Below are positions 55,189 through 64,000 of a DNA stretch of 64,000 nt, piece by piece. Position 1 is the stretch's first letter; each line of letters opens with the position of its first letter. A program made the position numbers and the translations under genes. Under the pieces are notes generated by a model. The model saw nothing but the letters and a program-made list of their open reading frames with translations, did no database searches and had not been told where the DNA came from. Source of the DNA: Nitrosospira multiformis (GTDB taxonomy: Bacteria > Pseudomonadota > Gammaproteobacteria > Burkholderiales > Nitrosomonadaceae); NCBI RefSeq assembly GCF_900111585.1, contig NZ_FOHI01000006.1, positions 140,123 through 204,122 of the forward strand, written 5' to 3'.

Positions 55189-55620
55189 ATGCAACTGAAT
55201 TCCATTAAACCAGCCCCTGGCGCCAAGCATCCAAAGCGCCGGGTAGGTCGTGGTATCGGCTCCGGTCTTGGCAAGACCGCCGGGCGTGGACATAAGGGGC
55301 AAAAATCCCGTGCGGGCGGTTTTCATAAAGTCGGCTTTGAAGGGGGACAAATGCCCTTGCAACGGCGATTGCCCAAGCGCGGCTTTGTTTCGCCCACAAA
55401 AAAGAATGATGCGGAGGTGCGTCTGTCTGCGCTTGGCAGAATACCAGGCGATACCATCGATATCCTGATCATGAAGCAGGCAGGACTCGTCTCCGGTTCC
55501 ACTCTGAACGTCAAGGTAATACTTTCGGGAAAGATCGAGCGTGCAGTGAAGCTTCAGGGCATTCCGGTAACCAAGGGCGCGAAAGCAGCCATTGAAGCTG
55601 CTGGTGGTAGTGTCGAATAA
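55189..55620 (+). CDS. rplO: 50S ribosomal protein L15
   Basis: 143 residues. [38 protein letters not shown] and [18 protein letters not shown] are standard. It begins directly after the rpmD stop. Confidence 0.97.
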   Translation: MQLNSIKPAPGAKHPKRRVGRGIGSGLGKTAGRGHKGQKSRAGGFHKVGFEGGQMPLQRRLPKRGFVSPTKKNDAEVRLSALGRIPGDTIDILIMKQAGLVSGSTLNVKVILSGKIERAVKLQGIPVTKGAKAAIEAAGGSVE

Positions 55621-55637
55621 GTACGAGAGGATATATA

Positions 55638-56966
55638 TTGGCCGCTAGCGACTCCCTGCGGGGACTTTCCGGAAAACTTGGCGACTTGAAGCGCCGGTTA
55701 TGGTTTTTGCTGTTCGCATTGGTTGTCTACCGCATCGGCGCGCATGTGCCAGTACCCGGTATCGATCCGGTTGTACTGAAGGATCTGTTCGAATCGCAGC
55801 AGGGCGGCATCCTGGGCATGTTCAACATGTTTTCCGGTGGCGCCCTTTCCCGCTTTTCGATATTTGCCCTGGGTATCATGCCGTACATTTCGGCATCCAT
55901 TATCATGCAGTTGGGCACAGTGGCATTCCCTTATCTCGAGGCACTGAAGAAAGAGGGTGAGTCAGGGCGCAGAAAGATTACCCAGTACACCCGGTATGGT
56001 ACTCTGGGTTTGGCGCTGGTTCAGGGTTATGGTATTTCGATCGCACTACAATCCCAGCCTGGCCTGGTGATCGAGCCCGGCCCGATGTTCCTGCTGACCA
56101 CGGTTATAACATTGGTGACAGGCACCATATTTCTCATGTGGCTGGGAGAACAGATTACCGAACGCGGCATTGGCAACGGAATTTCGCTCATTATATTTGC
56201 CGGGATCGCTGCAGGTCTTCCAAGTGCAATTGGAGGCACGCTGGAGCTGGTGCGAACGGGCGCCATGCACTTCCTGGTGGCGCTTGGAATTTTCGTGGCG
56301 GCCACAGTTGTTACGGGATTCGTTGTCTTTGTCGAGCGGGGGCAGCGCAAGATACTGGTGAATTATGCAAAGCGTCAGGTTGGACGCAAGGTTTATGGTG
56401 GTCAAAGCTCTCACTTGCCGCTTAAGCTGAACATGTCCGGCGTGATCCCGCCGATCTTTGCTTCCAGCATCATATTGTTTCCCGCTACGCTGGCTGGTTG
56501 GTTTTCGACGGGGGAATCAATGGACTGGCTGAAGGATATAAGCGGGGCGTTATCGCCCGGACAGCCGGTTTACGTGATCATGTACGCGGCAATGATCATA
56601 TTTTTCTGCTTTTTTTATACGGCGCTGGTGTTCAACCCCAAAGAAACTGCGGAGAACCTGAAAAAGAGCGGGGCATTTATTCCCGGCATTCGGCCAGGTG
56701 ATCAAACGGCACGATATATTGAGCGCATCATGTTGCGCCTTACTCTCACCGGTGCGATCTACGTAACGCTCGTGTGTCTGTTGCCGGAATTTTTGATTTT
56801 GAAGTGGAATGTTCCATTTTATTTTGGTGGAACTTCCCTGCTTATTATCGTCGTGGTAACGATGGATTTCATGGCACAGGTGCAAGCCTACATCATGTCT
56901 CACCAGTATGAGAGCCTGTTGAAAAAAACCAACTTCAAGGGCGGTGGCGGATTGCCGGCGAGATAA
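55638..56966 (+). CDS. secY: preprotein translocase subunit SecY
   Basis: 442-residue inner-membrane channel with ten helices. [32 protein letters not shown] and the cytosolic loop [31 protein letters not shown] are typical. The start is TTG with GAGAGG upstream. Its partner SecE is encoded at 27409. Confidence 0.97.
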   Translation: MAASDSLRGLSGKLGDLKRRLWFLLFALVVYRIGAHVPVPGIDPVVLKDLFESQQGGILGMFNMFSGGALSRFSIFALGIMPYISASIIMQLGTVAFPYLEALKKEGESGRRKITQYTRYGTLGLALVQGYGISIALQSQPGLVIEPGPMFLLTTVITLVTGTIFLMWLGEQITERGIGNGISLIIFAGIAAGLPSAIGGTLELVRTGAMHFLVALGIFVAATVVTGFVVFVERGQRKILVNYAKRQVGRKVYGGQSSHLPLKLNMSGVIPPIFASSIILFPATLAGWFSTGESMDWLKDISGALSPGQPVYVIMYAAMIIFFCFFYTALVFNPKETAENLKKSGAFIPGIRPGDQTARYIERIMLRLTLTGAIYVTLVCLLPEFLILKWNVPFYFGGTSLLIIVVVTMDFMAQVQAYIMSHQYESLLKKTNFKGGGGLPAR

Positions 56967-56983
56967 AGTGCATCAAGGATAGG

Positions 56984-57202
56984 ATGGCAAAGGAAGAAAC
57001 CATACAAATGCAGGGCGAGATTCTGGAAACGTTGCCAAATGCGACGTTCCGGGTCAAGCTGGAAAACGGACATATAGTGTTGGGACATATTTCCGGCAAG
57101 ATGCGGATGCACTACATTCGGATTCTGCCGGGAGATAAGGTAACGGTAGATCTGACACCATACGATTTAAGCAGGGCGCGTATTACGTTTCGTGCCAAAT
57201 AG
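56984..57202 (+). CDS. infA: translation initiation factor IF-1
   Basis: 72 residues, the usual size. OB fold: [40 protein letters not shown] and [14 protein letters not shown]. It blocks the A site during initiation. Lies between secY and rpmJ as in many bacteria. Confidence 0.97.
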   Translation: MAKEETIQMQGEILETLPNATFRVKLENGHIVLGHISGKMRMHYIRILPGDKVTVDLTPYDLSRARITFRAK

Positions 57203-57219
57203 CCGGAGAGGGGTAAATA

Positions 57220-57333
57220 ATGAAAGTACTGGCATCGGTAAAAAAAATTTGCCGGAATTGCAAAATCATCAGACGCAACCGGGTAGTGCGCGTGATTTGC
57301 ACAGATCCGAGGCATAAACAGCGTCAGGGTTGA
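57220..57333 (+). CDS. rpmJ: 50S ribosomal protein L36
   Basis: 37 residues: [17 protein letters not shown] at the start and [10 protein letters not shown] at the end. The zinc ligands Cys11, Cys14, Cys27 and His32 are all kept, so this is the zinc-containing form. GGAGAGGGG lies upstream of the ATG at 57220. It closes the spc block. Confidence 0.97.
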   Translation: MKVLASVKKICRNCKIIRRNRVVRVICTDPRHKQRQG

Positions 57334-57356
57334 TTCGGCTACGCATTCTAAGATGT

Positions 57357-57362
57357 TATAAT
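57357..57362 (+). promoter_or_regulatory. -10 element for the alpha block
   Basis: A perfect TATAAT 23 bases before rpsM. The -35 position (57334-57339, TTCGGC) is poor, so activity is uncertain; the place agrees with the known alpha operon promoter of other proteobacteria. Confidence 0.45.
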
Positions 57363-57385
57363 CCAAAATTTTTGTAGGAAAACGT

Positions 57386-57763
57386 ATGGCCCGTATTGCT
57401 GGAGTAAACATCCCCAACCATCAGCATGCTGAAATTGCGCTGACAGCGATTTATGGCATCGGTCGTGCGAGAGCTCGTGAGATTTGTGAGGCGACTGGAA
57501 TCAGCGCATCGACCAAGATGAAAGATGTAACCGACGCGGAAATGGACAAGTTGCGGGATAACGTCGCGAAATTTGTGGTCGAAGGCGATCTCCGGCGGGA
57601 AGTTTCAATGAATATCAAACGCCTGATGGACCTCGGCTGCTACCGGGGATTGCGTCATCGTCGTGGGCTCCCGGTACGAGGTCAGCGTACCCGCACGAAT
57701 GCCAGGACGCGTAAGGGACCCAGGAAGGCCGTTCGTGCTTCCAGCGCCAAGGCAGGAAGATAA
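57386..57763 (+). CDS. rpsM: 30S ribosomal protein S13
   Basis: 125 residues, a few more than E. coli. [25 protein letters not shown] and [28 protein letters not shown] are standard; the extra tail is [12 protein letters not shown]. Confidence 0.98.
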   Translation: MARIAGVNIPNHQHAEIALTAIYGIGRARAREICEATGISASTKMKDVTDAEMDKLRDNVAKFVVEGDLRREVSMNIKRLMDLGCYRGLRHRRGLPVRGQRTRTNARTRKGPRKAVRASSAKAGR

Positions 57764-57808
57764 ATTTTAGCCAATCAACCGAATGGCAGGGCAGAAGGAT
57801 AGATCAAT

Positions 57809-58198
57809 ATGGTAAAAGCAGCCACGCGAGTACGCAAGAAAGTCAAAAAGAACGTAGCGGAAGGTATTGCGCATGTACATGCTTCGTTTAATAACACTAT
57901 TGTGACGATAACGGACCGTCAGGGGAACGCGCTATCGTGGGCTACTTCCGGAGGGGCGGGTTTTAAGGGGTCACGCAAGAGTACACCGTTTGCCGCCCAG
58001 GTTGCAGCCGAGCAAGCCGGCAGGGCTGCACAGGAATATGGGGTAAAGAACCTCGAAGTGCGTATAAAAGGTCCGGGACCAGGGCGGGAGTCCGCAGTGC
58101 GTGCACTGAATGCAGCCGGTTTTAAAATTACCAGTATTTCGGATGTGACACCCGTTCCACATAACGGTTGTCGGCCGCCGAAGAAACGTCGTATTTAA
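57809..58198 (+). CDS. rpsK: 30S ribosomal protein S11
   Basis: 129 residues. [40 protein letters not shown] and the end [18 protein letters not shown] are typical. Confidence 0.98.
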   Translation: MVKAATRVRKKVKKNVAEGIAHVHASFNNTIVTITDRQGNALSWATSGGAGFKGSRKSTPFAAQVAAEQAGRAAQEYGVKNLEVRIKGPGPGRESAVRALNAAGFKITSISDVTPVPHNGCRPPKKRRI

Positions 58199-58207
58199 GG
58201 AGTTACT

Positions 58208-58834
58208 GTGGCGAGAAATCTTGATCCCAAATGCCGTCAATGCCGACGTGAGGGTGAGAAGTTGTTCCTTAAAGGTGAGAAATGTTTTACCGATAAGTGC
58301 GCCATCGAGCGCCGAAATTACGCGCCTGGGCAGCACGGTCAGAAAAGTGGTCGTCTATCGGACTACGGAGTGCAATTACGCGAAAAGCAGAAGCTGCGCC
58401 GGATATATGGAGTGCTGGAGCGTCAGTTCCGTAATGGTTACGAGCTTGCGGAGAGGCAGCGCGGCGTTACGGGCGAAAATCTCCTGCAATTACTGGAATG
58501 CCGGCTTGACACGGTTTCCTATCGCATGGGGTTTGGCGCATCGCGGTCCGAGGCACGTCAGATCGTCCGTCATAACGGAATTCTGGTAAATGGCAGGAGA
58601 ATCAATATTCCTTCCTATCAGGTAAAACCGGGAGACGTTATAGAGGTTGCAGAAAAGGCAAAGAATCATTTGCGCATCAAGGCATCCGTGGAAGCTGCCG
58701 AACAGCGGCACTTTCCGGAATGGCTGGAGGTGGACACTAAAGCCATGAAGGGAACTTTCAAGAACAAACCCGAGAGATCCGATTTACCGTCAAGCATTAA
58801 TGAATCCCTCGTAATTGAATTGTATTCCAAGTAA
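58208..58834 (+). CDS. rpsD: 30S ribosomal protein S4, four-cysteine zinc form
   Basis: 208 residues, GTG start. The N-terminus reads [14 protein letters not shown] followed by [13 protein letters not shown], so four cysteines (9, 12, 26, 31) are placed to bind zinc, unlike the zinc-free S4 of E. coli and most betaproteobacteria. The S4 RNA-binding domain ([36 protein letters not shown]) is complete. In enteric bacteria S4 represses the alpha operon. Confidence 0.98.
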   Translation: MARNLDPKCRQCRREGEKLFLKGEKCFTDKCAIERRNYAPGQHGQKSGRLSDYGVQLREKQKLRRIYGVLERQFRNGYELAERQRGVTGENLLQLLECRLDTVSYRMGFGASRSEARQIVRHNGILVNGRRINIPSYQVKPGDVIEVAEKAKNHLRIKASVEAAEQRHFPEWLEVDTKAMKGTFKNKPERSDLPSSINESLVIELYSK

Positions 58835-58867
58835 TGAGTCGCCACGTTTCCGCAAAAGGATCAGGCT

Positions 58868-59872
58868 ATGCAAAGTAACACCTTTCTTACGCCGCGTATT
58901 ATCGATGTGCAGAATATATCGCCGCTCCATGCCAGAATTACCATGGAGCCGTTCGAGCGCGGCTATGGCCATACGCTGGGCAACGCGCTACGACGTATTC
59001 TGCTTTCATCGATGCCGGGATTTGCGCCAACGGAAGTTCAGATCAGTGGTGTCGTTCACGAATACTCCGCCTTGGACGGCGTGCAGGAAGACGTGGTTGA
59101 TATCCTGCTCAATCTCAAAGGTATTGTCCTGAAATTGCACAATCGTACAGAAGCACTTCTGACCCTGAGTAAAAAGGGGGAAGGAACGGTTACTGCGGGC
59201 GATATCGAGGGAGGACATGATGTCGAGATCATTAATCCCGATCATGTTGTTGCGCACCTTACATCTGGCGGCAAGCTGGATATGCAGATCAAGGTGGAAA
59301 TGGGCCGGGGCTATGTGCCGGGAACTGTCCGCCAGCTGGCGCGCGAAAGCCGTGCTATCGGCAGCATTCTGCTGGATGCATCTTTCAGTCCCGTGCGACG
59401 GGTAAGTTATGCGGTGGAAAGCGCACGGGTTGAACAACGCACCGATCTGGACAAGTTGGTCATGGACATCGAGACCAACGGTGTCGTTGATCCCGAGGAA
59501 GCAATCCGGTATGCGGCAAAAGTCCTGGTCGAGCAACTCTCCGTATTTGCGGACCTCAAAGGCACACCCCTGCCCGTGGAACAACCGAAATTACCTCAGA
59601 TTGATCCGGTGCTGCTTCGGCCGGTGGATGATCTTGAGCTCACCGTACGTTCCGCGAATTGCCTCAAAGCGGAAAATATATATTATATTGGCGACCTGAT
59701 TCAGCGGACGGAAACCGAGCTATTGAAAACCCCTAATCTGGGACGGAAATCCTTGAATGAAATCAAGGAAGTACTTGCTTCTCGCGGGTTGACGCTGGGC
59801 ATGAAGCTGGAAAGCTGGCCGCCTTCCAATCTTGATAAGGGTAAAAAGGATACAAGTCATGCGGCACCATAA
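58868..59872 (+). CDS. rpoA: DNA-directed RNA polymerase subunit alpha
   Basis: 334 residues. The N-terminal dimer domain ([20 protein letters not shown]) and the C-terminal domain that contacts the UP element and activators ([36 protein letters not shown]) are both intact. Completes the RNA polymerase genes in the cluster with rpoB and rpoC. Overlaps rplQ by 14 bases. Confidence 0.99.
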   Translation: MQSNTFLTPRIIDVQNISPLHARITMEPFERGYGHTLGNALRRILLSSMPGFAPTEVQISGVVHEYSALDGVQEDVVDILLNLKGIVLKLHNRTEALLTLSKKGEGTVTAGDIEGGHDVEIINPDHVVAHLTSGGKLDMQIKVEMGRGYVPGTVRQLARESRAIGSILLDASFSPVRRVSYAVESARVEQRTDLDKLVMDIETNGVVDPEEAIRYAAKVLVEQLSVFADLKGTPLPVEQPKLPQIDPVLLRPVDDLELTVRSANCLKAENIYYIGDLIQRTETELLKTPNLGRKSLNEIKEVLASRGLTLGMKLESWPPSNLDKGKKDTSHAAP

Positions 59873-60251
59873 TGGACTAAGGAAGCTTAATCGCACGAGC
59901 AGCCATCGCTCGGCCATGTTGCGGAACATGACCAACTCACTGTTGCGGCACGAGGTTATAAAAACGACTTTGCCCAAGGCCAAAGAGTTGCGTCGAGTTA
60001 TCGAGCCGATGATAACGCTTGGGAAGAAACCATCGCTGGCTAATCGTCGACTTGCGTTTGACCGGTTGCGGGATCGTGACATGGTTGGAAAACTGTTTAG
60101 CGAGCTAGGTCCCCGTTACCAGACCCGCAATGGCGGATATCTGCGTATTCTCAAGTTTGGATTCCGCAAGGGCGATAACGCGCCCATGGCGCTGGTTGAA
60201 TTGATGGATCGGCCGGAACAGCCAGCCACAGACACGGAAAGTACAGGTTAG
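59859..60251 (+). CDS. rplQ: 50S ribosomal protein L17
   Basis: 130 residues. [40 protein letters not shown] and [13 protein letters not shown] are typical. The ATG at 59859 lies inside rpoA in another frame. Last gene of the supercluster. Confidence 0.98.
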   Translation: MRHHNGLRKLNRTSSHRSAMLRNMTNSLLRHEVIKTTLPKAKELRRVIEPMITLGKKPSLANRRLAFDRLRDRDMVGKLFSELGPRYQTRNGGYLRILKFGFRKGDNAPMALVELMDRPEQPATDTESTG

Positions 60252-60269
60252 GGAGAGTTTTTGGAAGAG

Positions 60270-60298
60270 AAAAAAGCCGGGGTCATCCCGGCTTTTTT
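60270..60298 (+). terminator. strong intrinsic terminator of the alpha block
   Basis: A perfect 12-bp stem (AAAAAAGCCGGG and complement) with a 5-base loop GTCAT, ending in six T. It is 18 bp after the rplQ stop. Confidence 0.93.
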
Positions 60299-60461
60299 GT
60301 ATTACCCTATTATAATTTCCAGCGGGCGACATACGATCCAGATTCCGGTATGTCAGGCTGTTCGGATATATGCCGAAGCTGCGTCTATCCCGGAATTCGC
60401 ATCGGTTTTACCCCCATAAAGACACAATTGGTTTTTTTCCTGTACAGAGAGGACAGCCCTG

Positions 60462-60821
60462 ATGGATCTTGCAGATTGGACCGATGAGGAACTTTATTCG
60501 GTACGTGAGAAGCTACAAACCTGGTGTGTTAAACGGCAGGAGCCTACGTGGACGAACAAATTCTTGAACTGGACAGGATTCATGGGCGCTTTTTCTATTC
60601 TCACCGGGCTTATGGATATTTTCTTTGGTGGGCCGGCACCAGTAAATGTTCTTCTGGTTGTTTTCGGGGCTCTTGCATGTTTTTCATGGTACAAGGGTGA
60701 CAAACAACGAAAGAAGAATATCCAGTTTCTCAAAAAACTTGACCAGGAAATTGCCCGTCGAAGTGATAAGAGCAAAAAGAATCCACCTGCTATCGGAGAC
60801 GTCCAAGAACATATCTCCTAG
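60462..60821 (+). CDS. small membrane protein, unknown
   Basis: 119 residues, no family recognised. A hydrophilic start (DLADWTDEELYSVREKLQTW) is followed by two hydrophobic segments (FMGAFSILTGLMDIFFGG and VNVLLVVFGALACFSWY) forming a hairpin, then a long basic helix (KGDKQRKKNIQFLKKLDQEIARR). The tail is probably in the cytoplasm. It lies 164 bp after the terminator and 60 bp before another unknown gene, and the two may be co-transcribed. Confidence 0.65.
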   Translation: MDLADWTDEELYSVREKLQTWCVKRQEPTWTNKFLNWTGFMGAFSILTGLMDIFFGGPAPVNVLLVVFGALACFSWYKGDKQRKKNIQFLKKLDQEIARRSDKSKKNPPAIGDVQEHIS

Positions 60822-60880
60822 TGAAGCCTCGCAATCAGCATCTCCCTTTCCGAGTCGCCGGGTGATCACAGGGAGGCGGA

Positions 60881-61309
60881 TTGGAGCAGGGCGAAAACAG
60901 GGAAGTTTTTGCATCTCTTTGCCAGTTTCTCTGGATGCAAGGACACCTGATCCCTCTTATATATGACCTCAACCATGAGGTTTATTCTGGTCAGGGCATT
61001 ACGTTGCCAGCATTGAAAGCGCTGGAAGCAACTGGTTTGATATCTGTGAGCCCGGCGGGATATGTAAAGAAAGGGTTTGGTCAACACACGCGGTTGTTTT
61101 ATTTCGGAAGACCGACAAAAATACGATTCCTCGAGGAAGCCGGCAATCAACTTGATCTTGGTCATGTGCTTCTGACAGATAAGGGAAAAGCGCGGGCGCA
61201 GGCGGTAGTAAACTGCGACGTGCAGAGTAATCAACTGTTTTATGAATATGTAGTCGAAAAGTGGCTTCAACAAGGACTGGTGGTATCCTCCATTCTCCGA
61301 AAGCAGTGA
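60881..61309 (+). CDS. unknown protein, possible C-terminal half of a DUF2806-like protein
   Basis: 142 residues from a TTG start behind GGGAGG. The segments FASLCQFLWMQGHLIPLIYD, LPALKALEATGLISV, LFYFGRPTKIRF and GHVLLTDKGKARAQ recall the C-terminal part of DUF2806/TIGR03899 proteins, which are about twice as long. If that is right, this is a shortened relative or a remnant. I make this link from memory and hold it weakly. No membrane segment is seen. Confidence 0.55.
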   Translation: MEQGENREVFASLCQFLWMQGHLIPLIYDLNHEVYSGQGITLPALKALEATGLISVSPAGYVKKGFGQHTRLFYFGRPTKIRFLEEAGNQLDLGHVLLTDKGKARAQAVVNCDVQSNQLFYEYVVEKWLQQGLVVSSILRKQ

Positions 61310-61370
61310 TTTGGCTATTTTTCCTTTTTCATCTGTTGCATTCGAGTAATGCACAGCCCTTCTTTTTTCT

Positions 61371-62528
61371 TCAAACCAGGTAGGTGTCAAGTCCTGTCAA
61401 TAGCAAATCATATTGCGCTTCGACCAATTCCTTGATCACCATGGCCGGCATGCCTCCAACTACATTGCCTTCCAGGGCCAGCCAGCCTATTGCATCCGTT
61501 GGTCCCAGACTCACTACATAACCTAAATCCCGATGAAGGTAAGGCTCAAGCAATCGCAAGGCGCCTGAGTGACGCAGGATATTCCGGGCAGTAAGCATTC
61601 CTTTTCTTACCGCGGATTGCGCGGTCATAGTGTTGGAGCCTGGAGCATGGTAAACGCAGCAATCTCCCGCTGCAAAAATGTTCGGCAACGTCGTGCCTTC
61701 AACTATTACCTGTCCAAAGACGTTGGCAGAAAATGGTGTTTCCAGTTTTTTACCAATGAACAGGAAGGAGATTGAAGAGGGCAGGGTAAACTCGTGCCCC
61801 GGCGGGTTATCGCCCAATAGAATCTGCTCCCCCTGTTGTCCGAGATAACGGGTATCAGGAAAAAATTCGATCCCCAGTTCGGTCATTTTGGATTGGGTAT
61901 AGGTGGAAAAGCCGATGGGGAACTGATTGAGTACCCGGTTCTCGCCATGGACAAGACGCAGATTGCACCCGATCTGATAGCGCTTGAGGAAATGAGCGAT
62001 TTCAAAAAGAAATTGAATTCCCGTTGCTCCCCCACCTATCACTGAAATAGATGGCGCGATGGCGCTGGCTTGGCTTAACCGCTCATGAAACAAATCGGAG
62101 CCCGATATGGCCATGAAGTCGAGCAGATCAAAGACATTCTCCGGTTTATTCACCTGCACTACAGGAGAGCCTGAGGCGAGGAGCAGATAGTCAAATTCCA
62201 GTATTTCGTCATTGACTTCAAGGAATCTATCGTTCTGCCACTGCCGCAGAACCGTTTCACTCGGATTCAGTTTTGCCCAAACGTGGCGGCAGCCAAAACG
62301 ATTTTCCAGCGTGGAAAACGGAATCAGGAAATCGTCCAGTGGATACCGGAAAGTTTCGTGGAGATGAGTAATCTTGAGATGTTCGAACCTGGGATCAATG
62401 ATGACGACATCAGCTTCCGGCATGTGGCGCAAAAGGGTAACCAGTGCCGCGATGCCGGCATAGCCTCCGCCGACCACGATAATCTTGAGTCGCTTCAATC
62501 TAGGTATGTAAAATGGCAGAAAAGGCAC
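61371..62528 (-). CDS. FAD-dependent NAD(P)H oxidoreductase, NDH-2-like
   Basis: 385-residue two-dinucleotide-binding flavoprotein. The FAD site is IIVVGGGYAGIAAL with the acidic end DVVIIDPR; the NAD(P)H site is ISVIGGGATGIQFLFEIA, and IFAAGDCC contacts FAD again. It resembles type II NADH dehydrogenases and sulfide:quinone reductases, but the two sulfide-reactive cysteines are not apparent, so quinone reduction by NADH is the better guess. GTG start with AAGGA five bases before. It is convergent with the 60881 gene and downstream of gluQRS on the same strand. Confidence 0.82.
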   Translation of the reverse strand: MPFLPFYIPRLKRLKIIVVGGGYAGIAALVTLLRHMPEADVVIIDPRFEHLKITHLHETFRYPLDDFLIPFSTLENRFGCRHVWAKLNPSETVLRQWQNDRFLEVNDEILEFDYLLLASGSPVVQVNKPENVFDLLDFMAISGSDLFHERLSQASAIAPSISVIGGGATGIQFLFEIAHFLKRYQIGCNLRLVHGENRVLNQFPIGFSTYTQSKMTELGIEFFPDTRYLGQQGEQILLGDNPPGHEFTLPSSISFLFIGKKLETPFSANVFGQVIVEGTTLPNIFAAGDCCVYHAPGSNTMTAQSAVRKGMLTARNILRHSGALRLLEPYLHRDLGYVVSLGPTDAIGWLALEGNVVGGMPAMVIKELVEAQYDLLLTGLDTYLV

Positions 62529-62672
62529 GTTCTTCCTTGAAAAGCAGATAAAATCTCGTATTTCTTGTATTTTCCAGTATAAACTCGTCTCTAAACCGGT
62601 AGCGCTAGCAGTTTAGTAACTAGTAGCCCGGTCTTCATTTCATCTATTATCAATCCGGCAAATTCGATCCGG

Positions 62673-63584
62673 TTAAAACATGAGGGACATGTTTTTTGGA
62701 ATTGCCTCCCGATTCCAATTTTCGATTGCCCATATCCAGAACGACCTCAAGCTGCTCGCGCTTACTTCCGGCGGCGGTGTCTGGCCGAGAAACCGGATGG
62801 CCTTCACGAGCTGCAAAACGGGATGCGAAATATCCACTGGCGCTGCCTGCGTCTGCTTACTGAGTTTTTCGCCTCGTGCGTTGACTACTACGGGGAGGTG
62901 CATATAAGAGGGGATGGAGTAGCCTAGCAGTTTTTGCAGGTGAATCTGACGGGGAGTCGAGTTCAGTAAATCACCTCCCCGCACCACGTGAGTAATACCC
63001 TGTGCGGCATCATCCACCACGACCGCTAGCTGGTAAGCAAAAACTCCGTCCGCGCGACATATCACAAAATCGCCTATGTCGCGCTGAATCCGTTGTTGCC
63101 GTATGCCTTGTACTCCGTCCTCAAATTCAATCAGGTCATTATTTGTATATAGTCGCCATGCACCGGAAAACTCGAGTTTATGTTTGCGGTCGCGGCAAGT
63201 TCCGGGGTAGACAGGTCCTTCTATTCCAAGAACTGAGGAATCGGCAATTTCCTTACGACTGCAACTGCAGCGATAAATAAGCTGCCGTTTTTCAAGTGTC
63301 GACAATGCCGCATGGTAGGCCTCCTGGCGCTGCTCTTGATATACCACTGAGTCATCCCATTCCATCCCAAGGAGATGCAGGGTATTCAAAATTTCTTCTG
63401 AAGCACCTGGAATTTCACGCGCCGTATCGAGATTTTCGATCCTGACCAGCCATTCTCCGCCCTGTGATCTTGCCTCCAGATAACTGCCTACAGCAGTGAC
63501 AAGAGAACCAAAATGCAACGGTCCGGTAGGAGAGGGGGCAAACCGGCCGCGATAGACCGGTGAGAAAGGGAAGGCATTTTCCAC
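62673..63584 (-). CDS. gluQRS: glutamyl-Q tRNA(Asp) synthetase
   Basis: Attaches glutamate to the queuosine base of tRNA-Asp. 303 residues: a GluRS catalytic domain without the anticodon-binding part. RFAPSPTGPLHFGSL carries the HIGH-like motif, the zinc ligands are in YRCSCSRKE and YPGTCR, and the KMSKS-like motif is EKLSKQTQA. Start is GTG without a clear ribosome-binding site; no better one is seen. The full-length relative GltX is not in the window. Confidence 0.92.
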   Translation of the reverse strand: MENAFPFSPVYRGRFAPSPTGPLHFGSLVTAVGSYLEARSQGGEWLVRIENLDTAREIPGASEEILNTLHLLGMEWDDSVVYQEQRQEAYHAALSTLEKRQLIYRCSCSRKEIADSSVLGIEGPVYPGTCRDRKHKLEFSGAWRLYTNNDLIEFEDGVQGIRQQRIQRDIGDFVICRADGVFAYQLAVVVDDAAQGITHVVRGGDLLNSTPRQIHLQKLLGYSIPSYMHLPVVVNARGEKLSKQTQAAPVDISHPVLQLVKAIRFLGQTPPPEVSASSLRSFWIWAIENWNREAIPKNMSLMF

Positions 63585-64000
63585 CCGTTAATCTTGATTA
63601 ATGGAGCCTCACAATACCCATTGAACTCCCAGATTCTTATTCTCCAATCGCTCTATCCAGCGGGATAACATGATGAGTATACTCAAATAACGAAACATAT
63701 GGCGAGTTACGACGCTCTTAGCGAATGGACAGAGAAAATAAGTATGGGAAAGAACGAAATTACTATAACCTTTTTAGCAAGATGGGTTTATACTGCTGAA
63801 GCTTCTCGATAACTCATGGATAAGCAATGATTTCATCTTATGCGATCTGACCATATTGCAGATTTCAAGGAGCAGGAGGTGAATCTTGGCATGAAGTTTG
63901 CCTTATTTACCCTCTGACAAACTGCTTGACTTAAGTGTATGGCGGGGAGTAGTCTTTACGGGCTTATGGGTATGTAAAGTACTGGTAGTGGCAATATAGG
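63585..64000. other. 416-bp end region without a supported gene
   Basis: AT-richer than the rest. The longest plus-strand reading is a 37-codon ATG frame at 63699-63812 with no ribosome-binding site. TTGACT near 63929 has no fitting -10. It may be the upstream region of a gene beyond the window. Confidence 0.35.

Noticed and set aside
63699..63812. 37-codon ORF in the last intergenic region
   Set aside because: No ribosome-binding site, no similarity seen, and a chance frame of this size is expected.

Overview
The window looks like the chromosome of a betaproteobacterium, most probably an ammonia oxidiser of the Nitrosomonadaceae and close to Nitrosospira. This placement is inference from recalled family features, not from a search. 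The supports are: pyrophosphate-dependent phosphofructokinase next to a proton-pumping pyrophosphatase; a pepA-holC-(DUF2486-like)-valS order on one strand; two almost identical tuf genes; a four-cysteine ribosomal protein S4; and a PEP-CTERM-type surface protein. No rRNA, CRISPR array, prophage or insertion sequence was seen.

1-9.8 kb is accessory and metabolic. An iron(III) ABC importer (fbpABC, minus strand, running off the left edge) has a good Fur box over its promoter. It is followed by a small unknown ORF, a YbjQ-type protein, two divergent short-chain dehydrogenases, a carotenoid oxygenase, an AI-2E/PerM-type membrane protein and a GlcG/HbpS-type protein. 9.8-21.4 kb (mostly minus strand) holds a pyrophosphate-centred set (hppA, pfp, adk), then valS, a DUF2486-like gene, holC and pepA. 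A plus-strand HAF-repeat, PEP-CTERM-like gene sits between valS and the DUF2486-like gene. adk has no ATG, GTG or TTG at the expected position behind its strong ribosome-binding site. 21.5-25.2 kb carries ogt-xerD (overlapping), an OmpA-type lipoprotein, a DUF454 protein and an exported FKBP isomerase.

25.3-60.3 kb is one of the long ribosomal/transcription superclusters. Its order is tRNA-Tyr, tRNA-Gly, tRNA-Thr, tuf, tRNA-Trp, secE, nusG, rplKAJL, rpoBC, an intruding class III aminotransferase, rpsLG-fusA-tuf, the complete S10 block (rpsJ to rpsQ), the spc block (rplN to rpmJ) and the alpha block (rpsM to rplQ), closed by a strong terminator. Promoters could be placed by eye before the tRNAs, before rpsL, before rplN and, less surely, before rpsM. 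rpmJ (37 codons) was found by reading the sequence. These genes together make ribosomes, RNA polymerase, elongation factors and the Sec translocon.

60.4-64 kb holds two unknown small proteins, a type II NADH dehydrogenase-like flavoprotein and gluQRS. The last 0.4 kb has no gene that can be supported.

No clearly new multi-gene system is present. The observations most worth checking are the adk start codon, the aminotransferase between rpoC and rpsL, the repeat protein inserted beside valS, the long tail of S3, and the near-perfect identity of the two tuf genes.
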